Assembly (NCBI RefSeq): GCF_040954645.1
Contig: NC_092808.1
Location: forward strand, 115,918,049-115,982,048
From: Diabrotica undecimpunctata
Taxonomy: Eukaryota; Arthropoda; Insecta; Coleoptera; Chrysomelidae
DNA: 64,000 nt
Direction: 5' to 3'
The position numbers and the translations under genes were made by a program. The notes under the pieces are model-generated. The model worked only from the letters and a program-made list of their open reading frames with translations, was not told the origin of the DNA and made no database searches. This document shows, piece after piece, positions 1-9,155 of this stretch. Positions within the stretch are counted from its first letter, which is position 1. Each line of letters starts with the position of its first letter.

Positions 1-70
1 TCGGATTTTCATCTTTCGAATTCGAAAGCCATTGTGTGGATGAAATATAGGGTGGAAAATGGTTTTTTAA
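1..70 (-). mobile_element. Mariner transposase fragment at the left window edge
   Basis: This stretch is the reverse complement of 3195-3264, which reads in frame into a mariner transposase C-terminus. It is the left flank of the Penelope palindrome and is cut by the window edge. Confidence 0.7.
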
Positions 71-532
71 CCATTCTTTCCAACTATCCAACCAAACTCC
101 CCCGATTCCTGGGACGTGTTTGCAGAGCTTTTGCAATTGGTGTTTGACATTAATTTTTTGGTTTTCAATGATAAATATTACTTACAAATTTTTGGTACAC
201 CAATAGGTTCATTCATATCTCCCATCCTTGTTAACTTTGTCCTTGATGACTTGATATCTTAATATTTGGATCTTATGGATTTCCATATCCCTTTTGTTAA
301 ACGGTATGTTGATGACCTGTTGTTAGCCTTACCCCCTGACAAAGTAGAGTCTACCTTATCGATTTTTAATGGTTTTGAACCTCACTTACAGTTTACTTAT
401 GAACTTGATGATCCTTCTAACAATATTACTCCTTTCTTAGACATACGTGTCTTTAGAAATAGTAACAATACACTAACTACTCAACTAAGAACGATTTCTA
501 ATATTATTATGAACAACAGTACTTTCTCCTAA
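71..532 (+). pseudogene. Penelope-type reverse transcriptase, C-terminal palm fragment
   Basis: The frame is open from 71 with one in-frame TAA at 260-262. It shows the RT motif GTPIGS (near 194-211), the catalytic box YVDD (305-316) and a downstream PFLDIRVF block, in the order and spacing of Penelope RTs. Penelope RT copies element RNA during insertion and is related to telomerase RT. The fingers domain is missing. The frame closes at 530-532, and the protein continues in another frame from 513, so a frameshift separates it from the endonuclease. It is not functional as it stands. Confidence 0.85.
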
Positions 533-962
533 CATTGCAACTTCCACCACCCATTACTCTTCACTACCCTATTTCCCATATGTTACTGAAACACTTATTA
601 AATTGTACAAACAGAACAATATCCCGGTTAAGATTGCTATCAACAATGCTAAGATTGTCAGAAACTTGTTTTCTAAAATTAAAACACCTATTTCCTTTTT
701 GGAACAAGTGAATGTAGTCTATCACATACCCTGTTCTGAATGTGATGCATGTTATATTGGTCAGACTGGCCGTTCCCTTAAAGGACGCCTTACTTCATAT
801 CGTAGTGACATTAAACTTTCTAAACATAGTTGTGTCCTTGCAGAACATGCAGTCAACACCAAACATACTATGAATTTTGATGATGTTAGAATTCTCTGTA
901 GAGAACGTAACCTTAATAAGAGACATAATTATGGAGATGTGTTATATTTTGAAACAACCTAA
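513..962 (+). pseudogene. Penelope GIY-YIG endonuclease domain
   Basis: The frame is open from 513 to the stop at 960-962. A CSECDACYIGQTGRSLKGRL block near 735-793 combines the cysteine-rich segment and the YIG/GRSLKGR core of the GIY-YIG nuclease; H and N residues downstream fit the rest of the fold. In Penelope-like elements this domain nicks target DNA to prime reverse transcription. It follows the RT fragment in a different frame. The mirrored copy has Arg for Gly after LK, one of the few differences between the arms. Confidence 0.85.
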
Positions 963-1603
963 TGCATTAAATAAGAGAATTGATATCAGCAACTTAAGCC
1001 AAATTTACCATGCACTAATACTACAAAATTGATTCTTCCGTATTCTATTTTTAATTATTGGTTTCTTCTTCAACTTCTTTTATTATATCGTAACATTTAT
1101 GTTGGCATCTACAAAACTTTTCGTTTAATCTCACCAGCTGATTGTCAGTTCTGACATTCGAGCCTTCAAATACTTCATTTTGCATGATATGATCATAACA
1201 GTCAAGAATCCTAGCCGTGCCGTTAATATAACATTTTAAAATTGACAATTACATTTTTTGATATTTTATAATCAATCAATGTTTTCAAAAGTTAAATTAA
1301 AAAACTTAATATAAAATTACTTAAATTGGGAATCTTCCGACGTTCTGTGTTTCTGTGTTTTTACTGATGTATTTAGTAGATTAATTTTTGATGTTTCTTC
1401 ACACTAATAACATTTTAATGCTATAGATCTTTTAAAGGTAAGATCATTTACTTAATTGTTTTTTCATATTAGATGTATCGCTAATAACACTCTTTTAGAT
1501 GAACTGATGGGCAAAACATCTTCAATAAATAGATAAAGTAGCACAAATCTTATCTTTTTTTATCTCCAAATTGACCGAAAACATTCCATTCACTTACGAG
1601 TGC

Positions 1604-1607
<4 letters not shown>

Positions 1608-1657
<50 letters not shown>
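1608..1657. repeat. (TA)n tract at palindrome centre
   Basis: About 25 uninterrupted TA units lie exactly at the symmetry axis, with both Penelope 3' ends (CGAGTGCACTTT) facing them. Such a tract is self-complementary and can extrude as a hairpin. Confidence 0.97.
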
Positions 1658-1661
<4 letters not shown>

Positions 1662-2302
1662 GCACTCGTAAGTGAATGGAATGTTTTCGGTCAATTTGGA
1701 GATAAAAAAAGATAAGATTTGTGCTACTTTATCTATTTATTGAAGATGTTTTGTCCATCAGTTCATCTAAAAGAGTGTTATTAGCGATACATCTAATATG
1801 AAAAAACAATTAAGTAAATGATCTTACCTTTAAAAGATCTATAGCATTAAAATGTTATTAGTGTGAAGAAACATCAAAAATTAATCTACTAAATACATCA
1901 GTAAAAACACAGAAACACAGAACGTCGGAAGATTCCCAATTTAAGTAATTTTATATTAAGTTTTTTAATTTAACTTTTGAAAACATTGATTGATTATAAA
2001 ATATCAAAAAATGTAATTGTCAATTTTAAAATGTTATATTAACGGCACGGCTAGGATTCTTGACTGTTATGATCATATCATGCAAAATGAAGTATTTGAA
2101 GGCTCGAATGTCAGAACTGACAATCAGCTGGTGAGATTAAACGAAAAGTTTTGTAGATGCCAACATAAATGTTACGATATAATAAAAGAAGTTGAAGAAG
2201 AAACCAATAATTAAAAATAGAATACGGAAGAATCAATTTTGTAGTATTAGTGCATGGTAAATTTGGCTTAAGTTGCTGATATCAATTCTCTTATTTAATG
2301 CA

Positions 2303-2752
2303 TTAGGTTGTTTCAAAATATAACACATCTCCATAATTATGTCTCTTATTAAGGTTACGTTCTCTACAGAGAATTCTAACATCATCAAAATTCATAGTAT
2401 GTTTGGTGTTGACTGCATGTTCTGCAAGGACACAACTATGTTTAGAAAGTTTAATGTCACTACGATATGAAGTAAGGCGTCGTTTAAGGGAACGGCCAGT
2501 CTGACCAATATAACATGCATCACATTCAGAACAGGGTATGTGATAGACTACATTCACTTGTTCCAAAAAGGAAATAGGTGTTTTAATTTTAGAAAACAAG
2601 TTTCTGACAATCTTAGCATTGTTGATAGCAATCTTAACCGGGATATTGTTCTGTTTGTACAATTTAATAAGTGTTTCAGTAACATATGGGAAATAGGGTA
2701 GTGAAGAGTAATGGGTGGTGGAAGTTGCAATGTTAGGAGAAAGTACTGTTGT
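2303..2752 (-). pseudogene. Penelope GIY-YIG endonuclease domain (mirror copy)
   Basis: The frame and cysteine-rich YIG motif are the same as in the left arm, with LKRRL instead of LKGRL. It is separated from the RT fragment by the same frameshift. Confidence 0.85.
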
Positions 2753-3194
2753 TCATAATAATATTAGAAATCGTTCTTAGTTGAGTAGTTAGTGTATTGT
2801 TACTATTTCTAAAGACACGTATGTCTAAGAAAGGAGTAATATTGTTAGAAGGATCATCAAGTTCATAAGTAAACTGTAAGTGAGGTTCAAAACCATTAAA
2901 AATCGATAAGGTAGACTCTACTTTGTCAGGGGGTAAGGCTAACAACAGGTCATCAACATACCGTTTAACAAAAGGGATATGGAAATCCATAAGATCCAAA
3001 TATTAAGATATCAAGTCATCAAGGACAAAGTTAACAAGGATGGGAGATATGAATGAACCTATTGGTGTACCAAAAATTTGTAAGTAATATTTATCATTGA
3101 AAACCAAAAAATTAATGTCAAACACCAATTGCAAAAGCTCTGCAAACACGTCCCAGGAATTGGGGGAGTTTGGTTGGATAGTTGGAAAGAATGG
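2733..3194 (-). pseudogene. Penelope-type reverse transcriptase fragment (mirror copy)
   Basis: Reading on the minus strand gives the same GTPIGS and YVDD motifs and the same internal stop (now at 3003-3005) as the left arm. Because both arms share this stop, the damage pre-dates the inverted duplication. Confidence 0.85.
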
Positions 3195-3569
3195 TTAAAA
3201 AACCATTTTCCACCCTATATTTCATCCACACAATGGCTTTCGAATTCGAAAGATGAAAATCCGATGGATTATTCCAGATGGTCCATTTTGGAGAGCAAGG
3301 TGAGGACTAAAAAATATGCCAATATGGATGCGCTGAAGAAAGCAATTATACGTGAATGTACCAAAATACCGGAAGATCACATTCGTGCAGCATGCAACTC
3401 GTTTTTTGACCGTTTGAAGGCCATATTCAAGGCAAAAGGTGGCCGCATCGAGCTAAAGTTAGTGGATTCTGAAATTTTGATTATTTTTTATTATAATCAC
3501 ACATTTTTGTCATCTGAATCAATAAAAAATAATTTCACACAAAAAAATTATGATCGTTTAAATAGGTAA
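3195..3569 (+). pseudogene. Mariner-type transposase, C-terminal fragment
   Basis: The reading frame gives a block with NPMDY followed by SRWSILESKV, then a helical segment and a terminal KAKGGRIE, matching the C-terminal third of IS630/Tc1/mariner transposases. The Asp of NPMDY fits the third catalytic acidic residue. The N-terminal two thirds, with the HTH and first catalytic residues, are replaced by Penelope sequence. About 15-20 residues after GGRIE look like read-through. The stop is followed within 30 bp by a probable inverted-repeat end, CTTAACCCTG, abutting a TA tract. Confidence 0.8.
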
Positions 3570-3587
3570 CAGTTTAATTGCTTAACC

Positions 3588-3590
<3 letters not shown>
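3570..3590 (+). repeat. Probable mariner terminal inverted repeat (right end)
   Basis: The sequence ends CTTAACCCTG directly before TA, as expected for a TA-targeting mariner element. The left end is outside the window, so pairing cannot be checked. Confidence 0.5.

Positions 3591-3648
<58 letters not shown>
3591..3648. repeat. (TA)n tract
   Basis: About 29 TA units directly follow the mariner end, compatible with insertion of the mariner into a TA-rich target. Confidence 0.97.
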
Positions 3649-3653
<5 letters not shown>

Positions 3654-4325
3654 CATGTAATCATGAATGACAATATAATATGTTTTACAAAGGACAAATT
3701 TTATTTTATCTACGAGAAATAAATTTATCATTATAAAAATTTTTGATAGCGTGTAAATATTCTGCTAAAAATAATACGCTTGAATCATATTGTATCTTCT
3801 AAACTACGCTTGCTATAAACTCATGTATTGATATCCAATTTCATTGAGTTCGTATACCCCAAAATATATTTATCGAAGCACAAATTTAAAATATTGATCC
3901 AGACTCAATCAGTCCAATATATGTACATATATGGAAATAAAATCCCTCCACATAGATGTATCGTATAATTATATGAAATGGGGAATAGAAACTCATTAGA
4001 ATAGTTCAATAAAACTTTATTAACAGATATCAATAAAGTAAGAACCGCTTCCGAATTTTTTTTATTAAATCCAATTAAAATTACAATCTATCCAAAAATA
4101 AAGAGTAATAAGTAATTTGTTTATTCACATTCATAGCGTGTAGGAGCCTCTTCCAGTGGAGAATTGTTTTTCTTTATTAAGTAACTATAAAGCTTACTAA
4201 TTTATTATTAGTAGTTTAATTAAAAAATATATAAGGTCAACGCAGTACAATAAAAAAAAACAATCACAATATTACATATTCCATAATTAGAGTAGGCTTT
4301 AAAATACAGTTGGTTTTGCTTATAC
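3649..4325. other. No recognisable gene
   Basis: This is AT-rich sequence without a credible coding frame, repeat or RNA structure that I can recognise. Confidence 0.6.
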
Positions 4326-4890
4326 ATTAAATCTGTTTAGTACATCATTCAGTTTAAAACATTTTAACCAAAGTACTTTAGTATTGTCGTCGTATGGCCA
4401 CTTCGCAAGTGCATGGGGATGTACTTTCCTTTCACCATATTTAACACTGTAACTTGTAATAACTTTTACCGAAAGCACTTTCAGACATTTTTCTATAGAG
4501 GAGGATGTAATATATCATGGAGAATTTACTACGGATCTTAATACTTTTTTTCTGAAAGCGTTGGAGAAATGCAAGATTAGAATTGCTAGCGGTGCGCCAT
4601 AGCTGAATACCATATGTCCAAATGGGCTTTAGATCGCCTTGTCTGTAAGCAATTTGTGATCCAATGTAAATTTAGAGTTTCGACGAATCAAGCAGTACTA
4701 ATGTTTAAATTTTACGCCCGGTTGTTTTCTTTTAATAGAAATGTGCTTCTGCCAGGTTAGTCGTTCGTCACGATGGATACCTAAACATTTTATGTCATTT
4801 GCCTTACTTAGTTGCTTGGTATTGAGTGACTGGTGCGCATTCACCCCGTTTCATTGTGAAGATTACATGTATTGACTTGGTCTTATTTGG
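4326..4890 (-). pseudogene. Jockey-type LINE, C-terminal RT remnant
   Basis: Reading the minus strand across frameshifts gives [14 protein letters not shown] and MKRGECAPV blocks. These are followed by RT palm/thumb signatures (a KPIWTYGIQLW-type box near 4615-4650 and TASNSN after it) and finally HPHALAKW and the C-terminal tail ending near 4326. This order matches the end of Jockey-clade ORF2, downstream of the YADD box. It holds several frameshifts and stops. The 5' side ends abruptly at a Penelope terminus, so it was truncated on insertion or cut by the neighbouring element. Confidence 0.7.
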
Positions 4891-4891
4891 T

Positions 4892-4928
4892 CAAATTGAC
4901 CGAAAACATTCCATTCACTTACGAGTGC

Positions 4929-4932
<4 letters not shown>
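4892..4932 (+). mobile_element. Solo Penelope 3' terminus
   Basis: These 41 bases match the last 41 bases of the left arm of the first palindrome (1567-1607), including GACCGAAAACATTCCATTC and CGAGTGCAC, and again sit directly against a TA tract. Confidence 0.85.
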
Positions 4933-5001
<69 letters not shown>

Positions 5002-5009
5002 GTGTATAA

Positions 5010-5083
<74 letters not shown>

Positions 5084-5091
5084 GTGTATAA

Positions 5092-5134
<43 letters not shown>

Positions 5135-5141
5135 TATATAT
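4933..5141. repeat. (TA)n with an 82-bp higher-order period
   Basis: TA tracts are interrupted twice by the same 16-mer tttatgtgtataaatg, at 4997-5012 and 5079-5094, giving an 82-bp period. The pattern implies block duplication or unequal exchange rather than simple slippage. Confidence 0.9.
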
Positions 5142-5640
5142 TAACATATTTTACCAAACATTAGTACTCGTATAAGTGTATCTAATTATTTAAATAGTAA
5201 TTCATAGTTTTGATTTGCAAAAGCTGCGATGATCACACGATGCGTAGTGCTTGTTCGATATTTTAAGTTCGTAATGATACTGAATCTATTACCATATTAT
5301 AACTTTTTAAATGGTTCCATTAACCAGAATATTACCACTTTAATTTACATTGCACGTTGGGCACCTGTAATTTTACTGACGGTAACGTATACTTAATTTA
5401 ATTTATTTGACGACATATGATTAGGTTTAATCGTTTCGATTTATACAGTATATTAAAATTTATAGGCATAGGAATACAGTTGAGCAAGGTAGTAGATTAA
5501 GCTAAATATTATGAATAGTAAATATGTTGAAAATAATGAATAATTTGGAGTTATATATTCCAAATTTGTAATACATAAATGTATTTACCAGTTTTTTAAG
5601 TACTGCAATACATAGCTCATAATTAAATACATATTGATCT
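5142..5640. other. No recognisable gene
   Basis: AT-rich; nothing supported on either strand. Confidence 0.55.
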
Positions 5641-6129
5641 AGTTTTAACCAAATAGATGCCATTCGTTTGTTGTTTATTCATTCTTTGTATATATTTGAT
5701 TGAGTCCCATTATTTTTCCAATGCGTTTCTTGGTAATCCTTTCTCTTCTAGATCTTTCTTTAGAAAAAAATACATTTTCGTTATTCTCAGTGTCGCCAAT
5801 AATTTTTTTTAGTGGCCTCATAGCTGTATAGAGTGATACATTTCACTACAGTTCCAAGGTCTACAGTTTCATCGTCCCTGTTTGTGTATTGTCCCATAAA
5901 ATACAGCTCAACATTGCAATCGCTTTTCTACCTGACGTATTTCTTTCTCTTCTGGCTTTGCCCAATGATCCATTGTGCGAAATATTGATACCTATATATT
6001 TGTAGTGGTAGCAGAGCTTTATTGTGGTTCTGTAGTCTAAATGATACATTTTAATGCAAATTATTCGTTTTTTTTGCATTAACTTCTAGATCCCATATAG
6101 CATATATCATAATTGTCGGACGGTATAGT
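5641..6129 (-). pseudogene. APE-type (RTE-like) LINE fragment, RT C-terminal part
   Basis: The minus strand between about 5861 and 6079 reads LDYRTT..., KYIGINISHNGSLGKA and ...RKAIAMLSCILWD, matching the RT thumb region (YLG box, then the IANGRK...LNGILWD motif) of RTE-like LINEs. Decayed downstream C-terminal sequence follows to about 5641. It ends exactly at the TTAA that borders the piggyBac at 6134, and its N-terminal continuation resumes beyond that piggyBac at 7769, so the two are one interrupted element. Confidence 0.65.
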
Positions 6130-6133
6130 TTAA
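6130..6133. repeat. piggyBac target site duplication TTAA (left)
   Basis: TTAA directly precedes the terminal inverted repeat CCCATTAACGCC; the matching copy is at 7765-7768. Confidence 0.9.
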
Positions 6134-7764
6134 CCCATTAACGCCGAGAAAAATTTTTTTTTGAATTTACGATTTTTTTATTTGGACTTTCATAAAGAAA
6201 GGTGTAAAATTAACCTACGTTTGGAAAAAAATAAATTTTTATTTCAAAATATACAAAAAACATGCTGTCACCATATGGGCCCTGTAGGCGTTCCAGGGTA
6301 TACACAAAATATTATCTGAATTAAGTGTTTGTGTGAAATTTCATAAAACATTCTAAACATAAACCAACATCGCACTTGATACACATTGTACGCTCTTTGC
6401 TTATACGATTGAACCCGGCACATCTTCTTCTTTTTCCTTCTGGCACTACTACTATGTAATGGTTTAACCCATCAAATCTGATATCGTCTCCAACACGGCT
6501 GTTACTTCCAGCAGCTTTAGGCATTCGACCTGGACCTTTAGCTGTCGTTTTGTAATTTGCCAAATATGTCTAAAAATCACAGCAACATGTAAGACTACGT
6601 AAATATGTAGTAAATTATAACATTACCTGAGCAATACTTCGCCTAAACTCCAACTGGCTGATATTTCTACCACTTTTGCGGTAGGGAATCCAAGCATTTT
6701 GTATAGATACATCAATAAGATATGTGAATATCGACCAGTACCACTTTTTTGATCTTACACCAATACGATAACTGAAACAATGTATGTTATTATATTATTA
6801 TAATCAATATACTTTACATACCAAGATACATTTGCATCCATCAGATCGGTGCCTTCCATGTTTTTATTGTATTTGGAAATTACATCCGGACGTGGTATAG
6901 GTACGTTTCTTTTATCTTTCATTGAAAATCTCTCCACAGATTTCACTGGAGTAACCCCAAAACACGTACTGGCCTCTGTTACCACATTATTGTCCATCCA
7001 CCGCACATAAAGAATACCATGGAATACCATCAGTACTGAATTTGCTTTAGCGTCACTTTGTACCACAGTATGTAATTGCTCATTTGCTAAATCTTCAGAT
7101 GTGTCCTCCACTCTCGTACCATTTGAAAATACAACTTCAGCTGGAGCTAACAGTTGACGACTACTCAAATTTTCAACAGTTTCACCCTCATCTTCATCCC
7201 CTGAATCCTCATCGGTCAGATCCTGACAGTCAGGTGGCTGTATGTATATATTAGTGACTTCGTTATCAGATTAGTAGGCGATATCTAACGCTTCTTGAAG
7301 AGTTATTCCTCTGAAACTAAAATTATCGTATAAAACTATAGGTTAATATATATTGTCCGTAGTACGCCTACTGGTCCCATATGGTGACAGTGACGTTTAC
7401 GAGGAAATTATGAAAAACTAGAACCATATATTTAGAAAATCAACAAACAGTATTGCGAAAATACGTTTTTTAAATAAAATCGATCGCCTAGATATACAAT
7501 AAAATAAATAAGATCCACATAATTTAACTTACCGTAACGGGATGTCCATATTTTCGTCGTCGAAAATAATCTGTCCAATAAAAAATAGCACAACCTCTCA
7601 CTCGCGAGTACAACAAGCAACTGATCTTGTCAGGCGCATCCGATGAGCATTTTGAACGATTAGTTATCAGTCAGTGGCTTTCAAATTAAATTTGTCAGTT
7701 AGTACACGCACATAAATAGAGGGCGGTTTTGTGTCCCCATATGGGACCCGTAGGCGTTAATGGG
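6134..7764 (-). mobile_element. piggyBac element, internally deleted, with intact ends
   Basis: The element is bounded by perfect 12-bp inverted repeats (CCCATTAACGCC at 6134-6145, complement at 7753-7764) and TTAA duplications. Sub-terminal repeats related to CCATATGGGACCC and GTAGGCGTT occur near both ends. At 1631 bp it is shorter than autonomous piggyBacs (about 2.3-2.5 kb) because the centre of the transposase is missing. With intact ends it could have been moved in trans. It interrupts an RTE-like LINE. Confidence 0.9.
6321..7549 (-). pseudogene. piggyBac transposase, N- and C-terminal parts with the catalytic core deleted
   Basis: Exon 1 is only 17 nt (7549-7533, MDIPL plus two bases), followed by a GTAAGT donor. 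The acceptor TTTCAG lies just before 7310, and splicing joins to RGITLQEALDIAY. An acidic N-terminal region follows (TDEDSGDEDEGE). Near 7060-7030 the frame jumps from N-terminal sequence to the late catalytic region (YVRWMDNNVV, IPRPDVISKYN, GTDLMD), so the segment with the first two catalytic Asp residues is deleted. The C-terminus has a cysteine-rich zinc motif (KRRRCAGF..., CIKCDVGLCLECF). There is one stop after DIAY and further breaks between 6563 and 6755. It cannot be an active enzyme. Confidence 0.85.
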
Positions 7765-7768
7765 TTAA
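7765..7768. repeat. piggyBac target site duplication TTAA (right)
   Basis: The partner of 6130-6133, directly following GGCGTTAATGGG. Confidence 0.9.
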
Positions 7769-8137
7769 ATCATCATAATCTTAAACAAACATTACTTAAA
7801 GTATATCATAGTGTTGGTAAGCGATTTTGAGATATATTTTAATTAAAGTAAGGACAGGCAACATTTTTTCTTCAATCGCTTTGATGTTACAAATCCTGTG
7901 ATTATTTATGACCCAGTTTCTATTTTTGTTATGGATTGATAGTATTGTACTTTAACGGCTTTAATAAATATATAATAACATTAGTACTTTTCCTTGATTG
8001 CCACAGCTTCTTTAGTGTAACTCAATCGTAGGCTTTCCATAGGTCAACAAACAACATATATTCATATGTTGTTTGTTAATGTGGTCCATAGTGGATCATT
8101 CTGTACGAAACCCTAATTGTTCTAGTTCGGGTTCTGG

Positions 8138-8138
<1 letters not shown>
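7769..8138 (-). pseudogene. RTE-like LINE fragment, RT N-terminal/palm part
   Basis: The minus strand reads YMLFVDLWKAYD (the RT motif around the first catalytic Asp), then V..KKLWQ, and further on a decayed KTG...VTKRL..CCLSL block equivalent to KGLRQGCSLSP. Together with 5641-6129 it makes one RT split by the piggyBac. The YADD box region is missing at the junction. It is cut at its 5' side by a TA tract. Confidence 0.65.

Positions 8139-8193
<55 letters not shown>
8139..8193. repeat. (TA)n tract
   Basis: About 27 TA units bounding the LINE remnant. Confidence 0.97.
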
Positions 8194-8195
<2 letters not shown>

Positions 8196-9153
8196 AGATG
8201 ATAATAAATATAGGAGAGGCGAAGGTAATCTAGAATGAACTTAGATAGTGATTAAAGAAATAATTTATAAGTTATGTACTAGAGAATAATATAAAAAGTA
8301 ATGAGGGCATTCTTAAGAAATTAGCATAATAATAAGTTTAAAACGTTTTTTATTTTGCAATGTATTTGGTTATTTTAATAATTATGATATTATAAATATA
8401 TTTGAGTACGCCATCTTTATAGACAACCAAATATACACTGAAGTAAATTTGGTTATGGATTTAAAATAGTGTTATTTATTAAGTTAAGATGTTTAATTTA
8501 ACCTTTTTTCGTAGTACAATGTTCGAGAACATTGTAGTGTCTATGAAATAGAAGGATTCGAATATATTTTCTTTCAAAAATATTCGTGAGCATTGAAATG
8601 ATATAAATACGATGTGATTTGGATTTAAAAAGGTCAGTTAGTATGGTCAATATAGTCAGTCAGTATGCGGTCAGTCAAGATAGTCAGTTATCAGTGATTC
8701 AATAGTTGGAAAGTATATTGACTGAATATTAAAAAATAGAATTAAGAGAGTATTAGTTGAAGATTAAAAATTATATTATGTATATATATGGTGATTGGAG
8801 ATTGGAAGAGAAAAAAAGATTATTAGAAAGAAGAGTAAACAAAAAAGCAATAAAAAAGGAAGAATATTGACCGATTTATAAATGCTATTAAGAATAAAAC
8901 TATTTTAAAATGGTGGAAGCTGATAACTGAAACATTGTGGTGTTTTTGTTAATGCAAGTTCACAAAAAGAAGGATAACCGAGGCTGACAACGAAGACATT
9001 AAGTGGTGATTAAAATCTTTATTTTGGAAAACAGTTTCATTTAGGCATTCAGTGACAGAAAGGTACCAATTTTGTTAATATAATTTAATTAGTGTCATAA
9101 GAATTTCAATTTAAAGATAGTTTTTTGTAAATTTACATTGTCTATATTAGATA
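8194..9153. other. Unresolved AT-rich stretch with a GTCAGT-rich cluster
   Basis: No coding frame is supported. Between about 8630 and 8695 the hexamer GTCAGT/GTCAAT recurs at least six times in irregular spacing. A related AGTCAGTCAGTTATCA occurs near 58876. This might be a piece of an LTR or of a decayed repeat, but I could not define boundaries. Confidence 0.4.
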
Positions 9154-9155
9154 TA

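Larger units (their letters stand above)
71..1607 (+). mobile_element. Penelope-like element, left copy of the tail-to-tail pair, 5'-truncated
   Basis: The copy carries the C-terminal half of a Penelope-type reverse transcriptase, then a GIY-YIG endonuclease, then about 640 bp of non-coding 3' sequence ending in GTGCAC next to (TA)n. The RT is truncated at its N-terminus where element sequence meets mariner sequence near base 70. The 3' region contains a decayed hammerhead remnant near 1501-1522. The layout of RT followed by GIY-YIG is diagnostic of endonuclease-bearing Penelope-like elements. Confidence 0.9.
1658..3194 (-). mobile_element. Penelope-like element, right copy of the tail-to-tail pair
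   Basis: This is the mirror copy of 71-1607, differing at only a few bases. It has the same 5' truncation against mariner sequence near 3195, the same RT/endonuclease remnants and the same 3' end at the central TA tract. Confidence 0.9.
1..3264. repeat. Near-perfect palindrome, arms of about 1.6 kb, (TA)n at centre
   Basis: Bases 1-1607 are the reverse complement of 1658-3264; paired positions sum to 3265 throughout. Only a few differences were seen by eye, for example near 110/3155, 785/2480 and 1509/1756. The arms contain Penelope-like element sequence plus about 70 bp of mariner transposase sequence at the outer ends. The left arm runs to the first base of the window, so the true extent is unknown. 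The centre is a pure TA tract. The few mismatches argue for a recent but real inverted duplication rather than one molecule read on both strands, although an assembly artefact is not excluded. Confidence 0.95.

Noticed and set aside
1051..1248. 65-codon open frame antisense in the Penelope 3' region, mirrored at 2017-2214
   Set aside because: Both are the same sequence in a palindrome, so agreement is no evidence. The related copies at 41150-41290 and 41440-41550 have indels that break the frame.
1..3264. Palindrome as a pure sequencing artefact
   Set aside because: The arms differ at several bases, including a codon change in the endonuclease; a single foldback read would be expected to agree more closely after polishing. 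Not fully excluded.
4826..5131. 101-codon open frame
   Set aside because: It is Tyr/Ile repeats from translating the TA tract; no protein.
8194..9153. LTR retrotransposon
   Set aside because: AATAAA-like words and a possible primer-binding-like TGGTGGAAGC were seen, but no paired LTR, gag or pol could be found.
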